Source: Streptococcus bovimastitidis
Lineage (GTDB): Bacteria; Bacillota; Bacilli; Lactobacillales; Streptococcaceae
NCBI RefSeq assembly: GCF_001885095.1
Contig: NZ_LZDD01000001.1
Location: 806,001 to 870,000 of the forward strand
DNA length: 64,000 bases
Direction of reading: 5' to 3'
A model generated the notes under the pieces. The model was not told where the DNA came from. It ran no database searches and saw nothing but the letters and a program-made list of their open reading frames with translations. Within the stretch, counting starts at the first letter, position 1. Each line of letters opens with the position of its first letter. Of this stretch, positions 26,946 to 36,525 are shown in pieces. The position numbers and the translations under genes were made by a program.

Positions 26946-27725
26946 TTATTTCTTATTTTGGTGTAATCTGTCTATCAGTTCTTCTGCTTCTGGGGTAATC
27001 GAATCGTTTTCCAGTATTTGCATTTGATTCAATTGTTTGGTGATTGATAAGAGAATTTCAGTCTGTAATTTTTGAATTTGAAGTAGATCAGATTGATCTT
27101 GTAAAACCAAATGGTCAATTTTTGAATGAAGAAGGCGGATACCTTCTTCAGAGGTTTTATTGACCTGATAGTCATTTTTAGCTTGCAAACGATCATATTC
27201 AGAAGCTCGATTTTGGCTCATCATAATTAAAGGCGCTTGGATGGCCGCAATCGTTGATAAGGCCAAATTCAAGAGAATAAAAGGATAGCGGTCAAATGCT
27301 AAGCCAAAAGGATCAAAGACATTAAAAGCCATCCAAACTGCCATAAAGACAACAAAAGCAATAATGAAGGTCCAAGTTCCGCCAAAACGAGCGACTTGGT
27401 CGGCTAGGCGTTGTCCAAAGGTAATTTTGCTATCTAATTGTTCTTGGACATCTAAAATAGCGTAATTATTATTTTTAGAAACATCATTTATCATGTCTCT
27501 AATGGCTTCATTTTTTAATTTAGCATTGGCAATCATCTCATCCAGGTAGTTAAGGCGATATTTGGCTAAATTTTCCTGGCTGATAAAAGAGGTCGAATCA
27601 AGGCCAGGGTGATCATCCATAATTAATAATTGCAGTTGTTCATCTAATTCATATAGGAATACACCTTCTGAAGGGAGGAATTTACCTCCATCAATTGCAT
27701 CAATTACCCAACGTTTTCTGTTCAT
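26946..27725 (-). CDS. DUF1003 membrane protein
   Basis: 259 residues. Two central membrane segments (about 117-134 and 147-166) with the DUF1003 hallmark FGGTWTFIIAFVVFMAVWMAFN and PFILLNLALSTIAAIQAPLIMMSQNR. The N-terminal 110 residues and the C-terminal 90 residues are cytosolic by charge; the C-terminal half is rich in heptad-like leucines and may form a coiled coil. No known function. Ribosome site AGAGG. Transcribed alone; the 251-bp region upstream contains a 7-bp hairpin at about 27775-27792 and the asnS terminator. Confidence 0.8.
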   Translation of the reverse strand: MNRKRWVIDAIDGGKFLPSEGVFLYELDEQLQLLIMDDHPGLDSTSFISQENLAKYRLNYLDEMIANAKLKNEAIRDMINDVSKNNNYAILDVQEQLDSKITFGQRLADQVARFGGTWTFIIAFVVFMAVWMAFNVFDPFGLAFDRYPFILLNLALSTIAAIQAPLIMMSQNRASEYDRLQAKNDYQVNKTSEEGIRLLHSKIDHLVLQDQSDLLQIQKLQTEILLSITKQLNQMQILENDSITPEAEELIDRLHQNKK

Positions 27726-27904
27726 CTTTGACCTCTTTCTTTTCTCTACTTTTAACTACCTTAAAAGCAAAGAAAACTTACTCCTGTAAGTTAGTTTATT
27801 TGTATTACCTGATCGAAAAATATTAATATTTTCTTACAATGTAACCTATTGGATTATCCTCTCTTAAACTTAAACAAGTCTTAAACAGGATAAAGTAGAT
27901 GAAA

Positions 27905-27944
27905 ACATCAAAAAAGTGAAGACTCATAGATGATCTTCACTTTT
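27905..27944 (-). terminator. Intrinsic terminator of asnS
   Basis: An 11-bp stem (27912-27922 with 27934-27944) followed on the minus strand by TTTTTTGATG. Confidence 0.9.
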
Positions 27945-27976
27945 AAATGATTGATTTTTTATTTAGCAGACCTTAA

Positions 27977-29323
27977 TTAAGGTTTGATACGGTGTAACAT
28001 TCGTGGAAATGGAATTGCTTCACGGATATGTTTTGTACCCGCAACAAAGGTTACCATACGTTCAATACCGATTCCGAAACCGCCATGAGGAACTGAACCA
28101 TATTTACGCAAATCTAAATAGAATTCGTATTCAGACTTATCCATTTCCAAGGCATCCATCTTAGCAACTAGAGCATCATAGTCATCTTCACGCATTGATC
28201 CTCCAATGATTTCACCATATCCTTCTGGAGCTAATAGGTCAGCACAGAGGACACGCTCTGGATTTCCAGGAACAGGTTTCATATAGAAGGCTTTAAAGCT
28301 TGCAGGATAGTTAACAACAAAGGTTGGAACACCAAAGTAGTTAGAAATCCAAGTTTCATGTGGTGAGCCAAAATCATCACCATGTTCTAAATGTTCATAA
28401 TCAGTATCTTCATCAGCTTCATGCTCTTGAAGAAGTGAGATAGCATCGTCATAAGAAACACGTTTAAATGGCTCAGCAATGTAACGTTTTAAAGCGTCAA
28501 CATCACGTTCTAGGATTTCAAGAGCTTGTGGCGCACGATCAAGGACACCTTGAATCAACGCTTTAACATATGCTTCTTGTAAGTCAAGTGACTGATCATG
28601 GTTTAGGAATGAGTATTCAGCATCCATCATCCAGAATTCTGTTAAGTGACGACGTGTTTTTGATTTTTCAGCACGGAAAACTGGTCCAAAGTCAAAGACG
28701 CGTCCAAGAGCCATTGCTCCTGCTTCTAGATAAAGTTGGCCTGATTGACTTAAGAAAGCTGGAGTACCAAAGTAATCTGTTTCGAACAATTCTGTTGAAT
28801 CCTCAGCAGCATTACCTGAAAGGATTGGACTATCAAATTTAATGAAACCATTTTGATCAAAGAAGTCATATGTCGCATAAATGATCGCATTACGAATTTG
28901 CATAATAGCCATTTGTTTGCGTGAACGTAACCACAAATGACGGTTATCCATTAAGAAGTCAGTCCCATGTTCTTTTGGAGTAATTGGATAATCAAGAGAT
29001 TCACCAATAACTTCAAGATCTGTGATATCAAGCTCATAACCAAATTTTGAACGCTCATCTTCTTTGACAATACCAGTTACTTTTACTGATGTTTCTTGAC
29101 TTAAGCGTTTGATAACATCAAACCTGACCGCCCCTTCTTCTTCACCAAATTTTTCAATAAAGTTTGGTTTAAAAGCTACAGCTTGGAAGAAGGCTGTTCC
29201 ATCACGTAATTGAAGGAAAGCTAGTTTTCCTTTCCCGGATTTATTAGCAACCCAAGCTCCGATTGTGATTTCTTGACCTACATATTTTTTAACATCGATA
29301 ATTGATACAAATTCTGTTGACAT
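27977..29323 (-). CDS. asnS: Asparaginyl-tRNA synthetase
   Basis: 448 residues, class IIb synthetase. The N-terminal OB-fold (about 15-110) binds the anticodon; the catalytic core shows [22 protein letters not shown] (motif 2) and [15 protein letters not shown] (motif 3). Length and the AsnRS-type insertion distinguish it from AspRS. It follows the aspartate aminotransferase gene by 37 nt and dinG lies further upstream, a conserved streptococcal order. No T-box leader is seen. Confidence 0.96.
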   Translation of the reverse strand: MSTEFVSIIDVKKYVGQEITIGAWVANKSGKGKLAFLQLRDGTAFFQAVAFKPNFIEKFGEEEGAVRFDVIKRLSQETSVKVTGIVKEDERSKFGYELDITDLEVIGESLDYPITPKEHGTDFLMDNRHLWLRSRKQMAIMQIRNAIIYATYDFFDQNGFIKFDSPILSGNAAEDSTELFETDYFGTPAFLSQSGQLYLEAGAMALGRVFDFGPVFRAEKSKTRRHLTEFWMMDAEYSFLNHDQSLDLQEAYVKALIQGVLDRAPQALEILERDVDALKRYIAEPFKRVSYDDAISLLQEHEADEDTDYEHLEHGDDFGSPHETWISNYFGVPTFVVNYPASFKAFYMKPVPGNPERVLCADLLAPEGYGEIIGGSMREDDYDALVAKMDALEMDKSEYEFYLDLRKYGSVPHGGFGIGIERMVTFVAGTKHIREAIPFPRMLHRIKP

Positions 29324-29360
29324 ATTACTCTTTTCTTTCTATAAATTTTTTCAATTCTAG

Positions 29361-30554
29361 TTACTTATTAGTGTGCTTATTCATAAAGTCTTTCAACCGA
29401 CTTACAGCCTCTTTCAAGGTATCCAAATCAGTCGCATAACTCATACGGATATTTTCTGGCGCTCCGAAGCCTTCTCCTGAAACTAGGGCAACTCCAACTT
29501 CTTCCAAAATAGCATCTGTAAAGGCATGAACATCTGTAAATCCGGTCATCGCCATTGCTTGGGATACATTTGGAAAGAGGTAGAAAGCACCTTGTGGTTT
29601 AACTGTCGAAAAACCTGGTACTTCTTCCAAGAGTGGATAAATGGTATTGAGACGTTCTTCAAAAGCTAAACGCATATCTTCAACGGAAGACTGATCTCCT
29701 GCAAAAGCTTCAATGGCTGCATATTGTGCCGCTGTTGTTAAATTTGAAGTGGTTTGACTAATAATTTTTGCCATAGCAGCAATAATTTCAGGGTCTCCTA
29801 CCGCAAACCCAACACGCCAGCCGGTCATCGAATAGGTTTTTGCTACACCATTGACGGTTATGGTTTGTTGGCGAATAGCCTCAGAAAGACTTGAAATTGC
29901 TGTAAAAGAGTTTCCATTGTAAACCAAGCGACCGTAGATATCATCGGCAAGAATTAAAATGTCATGCGCCAGAGCCCACTGACCAATTGCTTGGAGCTCG
30001 GCTTTATCATAAATCATACCAGTCGGGTTAGAAGGGGAATTAAGCAAGATAACCTTTGTCTGTTCAGTTCTAACGGCTTCTAATTGTTCAACGGTTACCT
30101 TATAGTGGTTGTCTGCTAAACAGTCAATAAAGACTGGCTGACCTTCTACTAATTTTACCTGATCTGCATAGGAAACCCAATAAGGGGTCGGAATAATAAC
30201 TTGATCCCCAGGATTAAGAACTGCCATAAAGAAAGCATAGAGAATAAATTTAGCACCAGTTCCAGCTACGATTTGATTAGGAGCTACTTGATAGCCATAA
30301 AAATTTTCCATGTAATGAGCAATTGCATTTTTTAAAGCAGGCATTCCACTTGCTACTGTGTAAAAACTTGCTGAACCATTAGTAATGGATGCTATGGCTT
30401 TTTCCTGGATATTAATTGGTGTTACAAAGTCTGGTTCACCTAATGTGAGGCTCAAAATGTCTCGACCTTGGGCTTTTAAAGCTTTGGCTTGAGCACCAGC
30501 AGCCAAAGTAGCACTTTCTTCCATTTCTAAAACTCTCTTAGATAGCTTGGTCAT
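29361..30554 (-). CDS. Aspartate aminotransferase (AspB-like, PLP)
   Basis: 397 residues, fold-type I aminotransferase subfamily Ib. Seen: LTLGEPDFVTP (36-46), GTGAKFILYAFF, NSPSNPTGMIY, ADDIYGRLVYNG with the PLP Asp and Tyr, VNGVAKTYSMTGWRVGF with the PLP lysine, and the C-terminal Arg that binds the substrate carboxylate in IRMSYA. Interconverts aspartate/oxaloacetate with glutamate/2-oxoglutarate. Oxaloacetate could come from ppc, encoded in this window, and asparagine/aspartate supply links it to the downstream asnS. Confidence 0.92.
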   Translation of the reverse strand: MTKLSKRVLEMEESATLAAGAQAKALKAQGRDILSLTLGEPDFVTPINIQEKAIASITNGSASFYTVASGMPALKNAIAHYMENFYGYQVAPNQIVAGTGAKFILYAFFMAVLNPGDQVIIPTPYWVSYADQVKLVEGQPVFIDCLADNHYKVTVEQLEAVRTEQTKVILLNSPSNPTGMIYDKAELQAIGQWALAHDILILADDIYGRLVYNGNSFTAISSLSEAIRQQTITVNGVAKTYSMTGWRVGFAVGDPEIIAAMAKIISQTTSNLTTAAQYAAIEAFAGDQSSVEDMRLAFEERLNTIYPLLEEVPGFSTVKPQGAFYLFPNVSQAMAMTGFTDVHAFTDAILEEVGVALVSGEGFGAPENIRMSYATDLDTLKEAVSRLKDFMNKHTNK

Positions 30555-30720
30555 AACCCCTCCTGCTTCTTTATCAGCTATTTAGACGTATTTCAATTAT
30601 AGCAAATAGCACTTGTTTTTCAACACAAATTTTCTTCTAAGCCACTGGCCCAGAAGAAATTGCCTTTAACAAGAACCTAACACTATGAATATCAAGCGCT
30701 CTTACTGATTTTCTTTTCTA

Positions 30721-33183
30721 TTATAGCAGAAATTCTCGGCTAATTTGTATGGAATCGTCAAATTTTTCACAACTTATCAGAAAATCCTCATTTAAACTCT
30801 TAAATATCAGATCGCCATAGGATTTCGTTAGGATTCGACCGTCTAAAATCAGCACTAAGGACTTTTGATTTTGGCGGCGCATGGTCCGACCTATTGCCTG
30901 CTTTAATTTTAAGATAGCAAAAGGTAGAAAATAATCATTAAATGGGTTTTTGCCTTGGCTTAGTAAATAAGCACTCATTTTTTTAACATAGAGATCTTCG
31001 GGATTTTCGAAAGGCAATTTGCTAATTACTTCAATCATGCGATCAGCTTGAACAAAGTCAACACCTTCCCAGAAAGCTCCCATCCCAAGTAACATAGACT
31101 GCTCGCCGCGGTCAAAACGTTTTTTGATGGCATAAGGACTTCCATTTTTTTCTTGTGTTAAATGCCCTAGATGCCATTGGTCTAAGATGTCAGAAACCAT
31201 TAACATCTGTTTACGTGAGTGGAAAAGGACAAGGATTGGTTTTCCTTCTTGGTTTAAGAGGTATAAGCGCTTAGCAATGGCTTGACTGTATGTCTCATCG
31301 TCAACTTCTGTGATAATGGGCATATCAGTGTCAACAATAACTTTTTGTTGCTGACTTTTTTCTTTGCTCAGTTTTGCATAACTGTAATCGTCAAAACCAA
31401 GTAATTGCGCTATATGGACTTGACGACTGATATCAAGAGAAGCTGATACAAAATAATTCTTATGTGTTTCTGGTAGTAAACTCTTGAAATTAATAAAGCG
31501 TTGGCTACTGGTATTGAGGTAGCTAATCCGTTTCTCACCTCTACGTTCACAACTTATCCAATAGTCAGCTTCTTGGTATCTGAAGAAATCATGTAAGTCT
31601 GAAAATTTTTGAGCATCTAATTCCTTAACTAATTGTGGTAATTGTTGAGAAATCGTAATTTCCATATCAGAAAGCTGATCTGCATGATAGTGACTAGCTA
31701 GATTGTCTAACTCAAAGAGTAAACTTTCAAGAAGTCTCTTCTCTAATAAAGTATCTGCTCCTTCTTTAGCTGTTGTCAGACCTTGCATTAATTCTTGTAA
31801 ATTAACTTGTTTGCGAGACAATTGATCCAACTGCAAGAGCAACCTTTGCGCTTCATCAAAAACTAATAGTTTATCGCGAGCAAAGGCTTTATCATCTTCA
31901 ACACGATGGAGAAAATAAGAATGATTTGTTAAAAGTACTTTAGCCCTTTTAGCTTGCTCATAACTATTTAACCAGAAGTCATAATCATAAAAGGGGGAAG
32001 ATTTTTTCAGTTCACCATCATGTCTTATGCTATCAAAATAAGATATAAATCGATGTTTTTGCTTGATTTCATCTAAATCACCACTTGTGCTTTCCAAAAG
32101 CCAGACTAACAGTTGCATTTTAATGCGATTAACCAGTCGATTATCATCCCGTTTTTTTAAACTCTCAAAAAATGCATCTAGTTTAAGGTAATTGGATGGT
32201 CCCTTAATACTGTGGCATGAAATATGAAAGGCTTCTTCAATCCGACTCATTTCCTGAGCCATCAATTGATCCTGAAGAATTTTTGTTGGAACTGACACAA
32301 GAATTTGCTGATCCTCTTGACTATTGGCCAAAAGAGGCAAGAGGTAACCGTAACTTTTACCGATCCCTGCCTGAGCCTGAATAAAACTAGGTTTAGGAAT
32401 GGACAAACCCTCTTGGATAAGATTAGCAAATTGATTTTGAAGTGGTCGATTGTCTAAACCCAAGATTGCTGCATTGATACTAAAATCCTTGGACAATTTT
32501 AAAGGCTTTTGAGGTCTTGCTTTTTTGGCTAATAGGATCCCTTCTACAAGATCAAAGGACTGGGAATCAAAGCTTTCTGCCTGGTCAAGAGCTTGTGAAA
32601 TCAGCTGACCGCTTTCAAAAATAAGACTATCAGCGTATAGTTGTATGACCTGCAAGCATTCTTTAGGGAGACTGGCAATCTTTTTCATTATCCTAATAAA
32701 AAGTTGGGCTGTCGCCATGGCATCATCGATGGCTGTGTGAGCATTGGTCAAATCTAAAGCCATACTCTCAGCCAAATGTCCCAAATTGTATTTTTCGAAA
32801 TCCGGGAAGAAAACTTGAGCTAATTCAACCGTATCCACGCGCGGTGTCAGTAAATCATAACCCTCAAAAAAAAGGGCTTCAGCCAAAAGATTGGCATCAA
32901 AAGAGACATTATGAGCGACAAAAACACAATCCTCAATTAATTCATAGATTTTTGCTGCCACTTGAGAAAACTCTGGCGCCATTTCTAATTGTTGATCTGT
33001 TATTCCTGTTAATGATTTAATATGTTGTGAAAGTTTTTCATGTGGATTGATATCTGATTGAAAAGTTTGAGTAATCTCATTATTTTCAATAATCACAATT
33101 CCTATTTGTATGATTCGTGCATCGATACCCGCATTTGTGGCTTCTAAATCGATGACGGCATATTTTGTCCATTTTTCTGTCAT
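30721..33183 (-). CDS. dinG: DinG-family helicase with N-terminal DnaQ-like exonuclease domain
   Basis: 820 residues. N-terminal DEDD 3'-5' exonuclease (YAVIDLEATNAG with Asp12 and Glu14; VAHNVSFDANLL; HTAIDDAMAT), then an SF2 XPD/DinG-like helicase: Walker A QAGIGKSYG near 275, DEAQ box (VFDEAQRLLL), and the C-terminal QAIGRTMRRQNQKS. The iron-sulfur cysteines of E. coli DinG are not evident. In Firmicutes this fused form has been reported to act as an exonuclease rather than a helicase. There is no ribosome site; an extended TATAAT lies 9 nt before the ATG, so the mRNA may have almost no leader. Confidence 0.92.
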   Translation of the reverse strand: MTEKWTKYAVIDLEATNAGIDARIIQIGIVIIENNEITQTFQSDINPHEKLSQHIKSLTGITDQQLEMAPEFSQVAAKIYELIEDCVFVAHNVSFDANLLAEALFFEGYDLLTPRVDTVELAQVFFPDFEKYNLGHLAESMALDLTNAHTAIDDAMATAQLFIRIMKKIASLPKECLQVIQLYADSLIFESGQLISQALDQAESFDSQSFDLVEGILLAKKARPQKPLKLSKDFSINAAILGLDNRPLQNQFANLIQEGLSIPKPSFIQAQAGIGKSYGYLLPLLANSQEDQQILVSVPTKILQDQLMAQEMSRIEEAFHISCHSIKGPSNYLKLDAFFESLKKRDDNRLVNRIKMQLLVWLLESTSGDLDEIKQKHRFISYFDSIRHDGELKKSSPFYDYDFWLNSYEQAKRAKVLLTNHSYFLHRVEDDKAFARDKLLVFDEAQRLLLQLDQLSRKQVNLQELMQGLTTAKEGADTLLEKRLLESLLFELDNLASHYHADQLSDMEITISQQLPQLVKELDAQKFSDLHDFFRYQEADYWISCERRGEKRISYLNTSSQRFINFKSLLPETHKNYFVSASLDISRQVHIAQLLGFDDYSYAKLSKEKSQQQKVIVDTDMPIITEVDDETYSQAIAKRLYLLNQEGKPILVLFHSRKQMLMVSDILDQWHLGHLTQEKNGSPYAIKKRFDRGEQSMLLGMGAFWEGVDFVQADRMIEVISKLPFENPEDLYVKKMSAYLLSQGKNPFNDYFLPFAILKLKQAIGRTMRRQNQKSLVLILDGRILTKSYGDLIFKSLNEDFLISCEKFDDSIQISREFLL

Positions 33184-33192
33184 AGTAAGATT

Positions 33193-33201
33193 ATTATACC
33201 A
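33193..33201 (-). promoter_or_regulatory. Extended -10 promoter of dinG
   Basis: TGGTATAAT ends 9 nt before the ATG, predicting a leader of about 2-3 nt. Confidence 0.6.
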
Positions 33202-33334
33202 TTTTTTTGCTATGCTTATGCTTCCAAGTCATCTTTAAAGCAAAGCAAAGGCAGGAATTTATTTGCAAAGGTGTTCATTGAACTGGCAATTCATGTTATA
33301 ATAAAGCAGAAAATTTAAGAAAGGAAAAGACGCA

Positions 33335-34144
33335 ATGAAGGAGTCTTTAGCTCAACTGAAAACCCACTATTTTGCTCTGCCATTCAACAAGGAAGAACGA
33401 CGGGTCCAAGTATTATTACCCAAAGACTATGATATGGACTTGGAAAGCAGATATCCAGTCCTTTACATGCATGACGGCCAAAATCTCTTTTTTGACAAGG
33501 AATCTTATTCTGGCAAATCTTGGGGACTATTGGAGAGCTTGAGCTCACCCAAATGGCCACAAGTAATTGTGGTAGCGATAGACCATGCTGGAGCTTACCG
33601 ACTTCCAGAATATGCTCCTTTTCCAATAGAGCAAAATCTAGGTTACACCATTCCTCGCTATCCGGGAAATGGCCAAAGCTATGCAGAATGGTTAGTCACA
33701 GAGCTTAAACCATTCGTCGATGATAATTATCGAACCGAAAAAACTGCTGAAAAGACATATATAGCCGGGTCCTCCATGGGCGCACTTATTTCGGCCTACA
33801 CAGCTAGTCGCTACCCCGACCTTTTCAGCGGACTTGGCATCTTTTCAATCGCATCTTGGGTCAGTGAGAATGCATTTCTCGATTTCTGCCGTCAAAACCC
33901 GCTGAATAAGAATACCAAAGTTTATATTCAAGTTGGGACCAATGAAATGGATAAGGCCGATCAGAAAGCCAGTCCGGAAAAAAATCAAATCTATATCGAC
34001 AATAGCCAAAATTATTACCAGACCTTAATTAATGGTGGCTTAGCTCCCCAACAGCTAAAAATGGAAATTGTAGAAGGTGCCACCCATAACGAAGGTGTTT
34101 GGTCAAAAACTTTTTCTCATTTCCTCCAACATCTCTTTTTATAA
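33335..34144 (+). CDS. Esterase-D-like alpha/beta hydrolase
   Basis: 269 residues, putative esterase family (esterase D/Fes type). N-terminal YFALPFNKEERRVQVLLPKDYD, YPVLYMHDGQNLFFD (42-56), nucleophile elbow GSSMGAL near residue 147, and the final histidine in GATHNEGVW. Substrate unknown. No signal peptide. Ribosome site AAAGGA; an extended -10 TGTTATAAT (33294-33302) lies about 33 nt upstream. It is followed 47 nt later by a metallo-beta-lactamase-fold gene on the same strand. Confidence 0.85.
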   Translation: MKESLAQLKTHYFALPFNKEERRVQVLLPKDYDMDLESRYPVLYMHDGQNLFFDKESYSGKSWGLLESLSSPKWPQVIVVAIDHAGAYRLPEYAPFPIEQNLGYTIPRYPGNGQSYAEWLVTELKPFVDDNYRTEKTAEKTYIAGSSMGALISAYTASRYPDLFSGLGIFSIASWVSENAFLDFCRQNPLNKNTKVYIQVGTNEMDKADQKASPEKNQIYIDNSQNYYQTLINGGLAPQQLKMEIVEGATHNEGVWSKTFSHFLQHLFL

Positions 34145-34191
34145 GTATAACCAAAACAGCAAAAAATCGACGAAACGGAGTTTTATAAGCA

Positions 34192-34827
34192 ATGATGACA
34201 ATAACAACCATCGCAAATGATGTCGCTAATGAGAACACTTACATTTTAGAAAATGCAACTGGAGTTATAGTTATTGATCCAGGTAGTGATACTAAAGGGA
34301 TATTAAAAACAATCAAAACGATTGAGAAACCAGTTCTAGCTATTCTCTTAACCCATACTCATTATGATCATATTATGAGTGTTGAAGCAGTTAGAAAAGC
34401 TTTCAATCACCCTGACGTCTACGTCTCAGCTTTAGAAGCTTCTTGGCTATTTAACCCAAAAGATAATTTATCGGGCCATATCCGACATGCCGACATCCCT
34501 GATGTCATCTGTAAACCAGCAGAATACCTACTCCAATATCAAAAACAATATACAATTGGCGACTTCCACTTCCAAGTTGTTGAGACACCAGGCCACTCCA
34601 TCGGTGGGGTTTCCTTCATCTTTCATGATGAAGAAACCATCTTCTCAGGTGATGCCCTCTTTAAAGGCAGTATTGGCCGTTATGACTTACCAACAGGGAA
34701 CTATGACCAATTAATCAAAGGGATTGAAGACAAGCTTTTCACCCAACCAGAACAATATAAAGTCTATCCAGGCCATGGCCAAATGACAAGCATCGGCCAA
34801 GAAAAACATTACAACCCCTTCTTTTAA
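34192..34827 (+). CDS. Metallo-beta-lactamase-fold hydrolase (glyoxalase II-like)
   Basis: 211 residues. Metal site THTHYDH (54-60: His55, His57, Asp59, His60), a further His in ETPGHSIGGVSF, the bridging Asp in FSGDALFKGSIGR and the last His in YPGHGQ. This spacing is typical of the small glyoxalase II-like/YcbL group that hydrolyses thioesters such as S-lactoylglutathione or bacillithiol analogues; true substrate unknown. The preferred start is ATG 34192 or the next codon (both in frame), with a GGAG site upstream. Confidence 0.87.
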   Translation: MMTITTIANDVANENTYILENATGVIVIDPGSDTKGILKTIKTIEKPVLAILLTHTHYDHIMSVEAVRKAFNHPDVYVSALEASWLFNPKDNLSGHIRHADIPDVICKPAEYLLQYQKQYTIGDFHFQVVETPGHSIGGVSFIFHDEETIFSGDALFKGSIGRYDLPTGNYDQLIKGIEDKLFTQPEQYKVYPGHGQMTSIGQEKHYNPFF

Positions 34828-34835
34828 GTAAATCA

Positions 34836-34867
34836 AAAACCTTGGACAAATTTTGTCATAGGTTTTT
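34836..34867 (+). terminator. Terminator of the metallo-beta-lactamase-fold gene
   Basis: AAAACCT ... AGGTTTT outer stem with inner GACAAA/TTTTGTC, then a T run. Confidence 0.75.
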
Positions 34868-34916
34868 AGTGGCTTTAAATAATCATCCTATTCATTTCAT
34901 TACTAAAACCGTATCA

Positions 34917-35592
34917 TAGCGGATTCCGTAGGTTATCAATGATTTTCAATCATTAAATAAACTTGCGATAAGATTAAGAACTGACAAAATAAAAGAGGAA
35001 ATCTAATAAACATAGAATTCCTCTTTTTTTGTAATCATCCTGTTTCTGACAGTTACGACAAGAAGTTTTCAAAATCGATACTATTTTGAAAACGGACTTA
35101 GTAAGTTAGCTAGGAAGACCGATTATCGCGGCTTCCGTAGACTTTCAGCGCTCAAAGAGCACTAGAAAGTCTTGCGATAAGATTAAGAATTGACATCATA
35201 AAAGAGGAAATCTAATAAACATAGAATTCCTCTTTTTTGTAATCAAACTGTTTCTTAAAGTTACGACAGGAAGTTTTCAAAATCGATACTATTTTGAAAA
35301 CGGACTTAGTAAGTTAGCTAGGAAGACCGATCATCGCGGCTTCCGTAGACTTTCAGCGCTCAAAGAGCACTAGAAAGTCTTGCGATAAGATTAAGAATTG
35401 ACATCATAAAAGAGGAAATCTAATAAACATAGAATTCCTCTTTTTTGTAATCAAACTGTTTCTTAAAGTTACGACAGGAAGTTTTCAAAATCGATACTAT
35501 TTTGAAAACGGACTTAGTAAGTTAGCTAGGAAGACCGATCATCGCGGCTTCCGTAGACTTTCAGCACTCAAAGAGCACTAGAAAGTCTTGCT
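34917..35592. repeat. Array of about 3.2 tandem 208-bp hairpin-rich repeats
   Basis: This is the content of the 768-bp gap between two convergent genes. Units start at about 34917 (diverged at its beginning), 35126 and 35334, with a 50-bp partial unit from 35542. Periods measured from a shared AAAAGAGGAA are 209 and 208 nt; the third unit is almost identical to the second. Each unit has three stem-loops: (C) at its start, for example 35139-35172 with 8+7 bp; (A) a GAGGAA...TTCCTC stem followed by six or seven T, for example 35202-35233; (B) GTTTTCAAAAT, loop CGATACT, ATTTTGAAAAC, for example 35065-35093. No ORF over 60 codons is present. Not CRISPR: no spacers. Confidence 0.92.
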
Positions 35593-35595
35593 AAG

Positions 35596-36525
35596 TTAAA
35601 ACTTCAGATAACGTCTCATTGATAGGACAGAACCCAATGAACCGATAATGATACCAATAACAAATAACGCTGCTATTAAAATGTAAAGGTAATAATTGAT
35701 TGGATACATGGATAAACCGTTTAAGTTTAATTGAGGCGTAAACTGTCTATATGTATATTCATATAAATAATAAATAATGACAGATGGAAGAATCGCTCCT
35801 AAGAATCCAACCCAAGCTCCTTCAAAGAAGAATGGACCACGAATATATGAATTTTTAGCCCCTACCAAGCGCATAATTTCAATATCTCTTTGACGACTCA
35901 TAATGGTCATGCGGATGGTATTAGAAATGAGGAAAATAGCTACTAATAACAAGAGTAAGGTTCCAACTAAGCCCCAAGTCTTAATAAATGAAGCAAATTT
36001 CATTAATTTGTCAGAATTGATGCCACCGTAGTCGACATCATCAACGCCTTCAATTTCCTTGATAGCTGCGCTGACAGATTTAACTTGTGAAGGTTTCTTG
36101 GTTTCAACCATGTAAATATCTTGAAGTGGGTTGGTGTCTTTATCATACATTTTCCAAACATCACCCATGGTATCTTGTAATTTTTGTAACTGCTCATCTT
36201 TGCTAGAGAAGGTAATTTTATCAACACCATCAATAGCAGCAATTTGGTCGTATACCTTATGATATTTATCGTTCTTAACCTGTTTACCACCAACATTTTG
36301 AACGACTTTGGCGGTATCAGTTGAATCAACTTGTAGGTAGGTATTAATTTGAATATTATTTTGAACACCTGTTGCTACACGTTCAATATTTAATAGGGTA
36401 GCAGCAAAGATACCAACTAGGGTTAAGGTTATAGCTACTGAAGAAACAGCAGCAGTGGTCATCCACCAGTTACGCTTAAGGTTTTTAATGGATTCCCAAA
36501 TATGACGGAAAAAATTTCTAATCAT
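35596..36525 (-). CDS. ftsX: Cell division ABC transporter membrane protein FtsX
   Basis: 309 residues from the ATG at 36525 ([20 protein letters not shown]), which overlaps the ftsE stop by 8 nt; a longer in-frame reading lies inside ftsE. One membrane helix at about 24-44, a large outside loop (45-180) that in pneumococcus binds the PcsB hydrolase, and three further helices (about 190-212, 242-263, 280-302) with ISNTIRMTIMSRQRDIEIMRLVGA before the third. With FtsE it activates septal wall hydrolysis. Its stop lies 3 bp from the end of the 208-bp repeat array. Confidence 0.95.
   Translation of the reverse strand: MIRNFFRHIWESIKNLKRNWWMTTAAVSSVAITLTLVGIFAATLLNIERVATGVQNNIQINTYLQVDSTDTAKVVQNVGGKQVKNDKYHKVYDQIAAIDGVDKITFSSKDEQLQKLQDTMGDVWKMYDKDTNPLQDIYMVETKKPSQVKSVSAAIKEIEGVDDVDYGGINSDKLMKFASFIKTWGLVGTLLLLLVAIFLISNTIRMTIMSRQRDIEIMRLVGAKNSYIRGPFFFEGAWVGFLGAILPSVIIYYLYEYTYRQFTPQLNLNGLSMYPINYYLYILIAALFVIGIIIGSLGSVLSMRRYLKF

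Noticed and set aside
30630..30665. Inverted repeat AATTTCTTCT/AGAAGAAAATT between dinG and the aspartate aminotransferase gene as a terminator
   Set aside because: The stem is fair but no T run follows on the minus strand, so termination is not supported.
35195..35220. TTGACA plus TAATAA in each 208-bp unit as a promoter
   Set aside because: The -35 is perfect and spacing is 17, but the -10 matches poorly and the first unit lacks the TTGACA; kept only as a possibility for RNA mapping.
34917..35592. Possible CRISPR array because of regular repeats
   Set aside because: The period is 208 bp with the whole unit repeated; there are no short repeats separated by unique spacers and no cas genes nearby.
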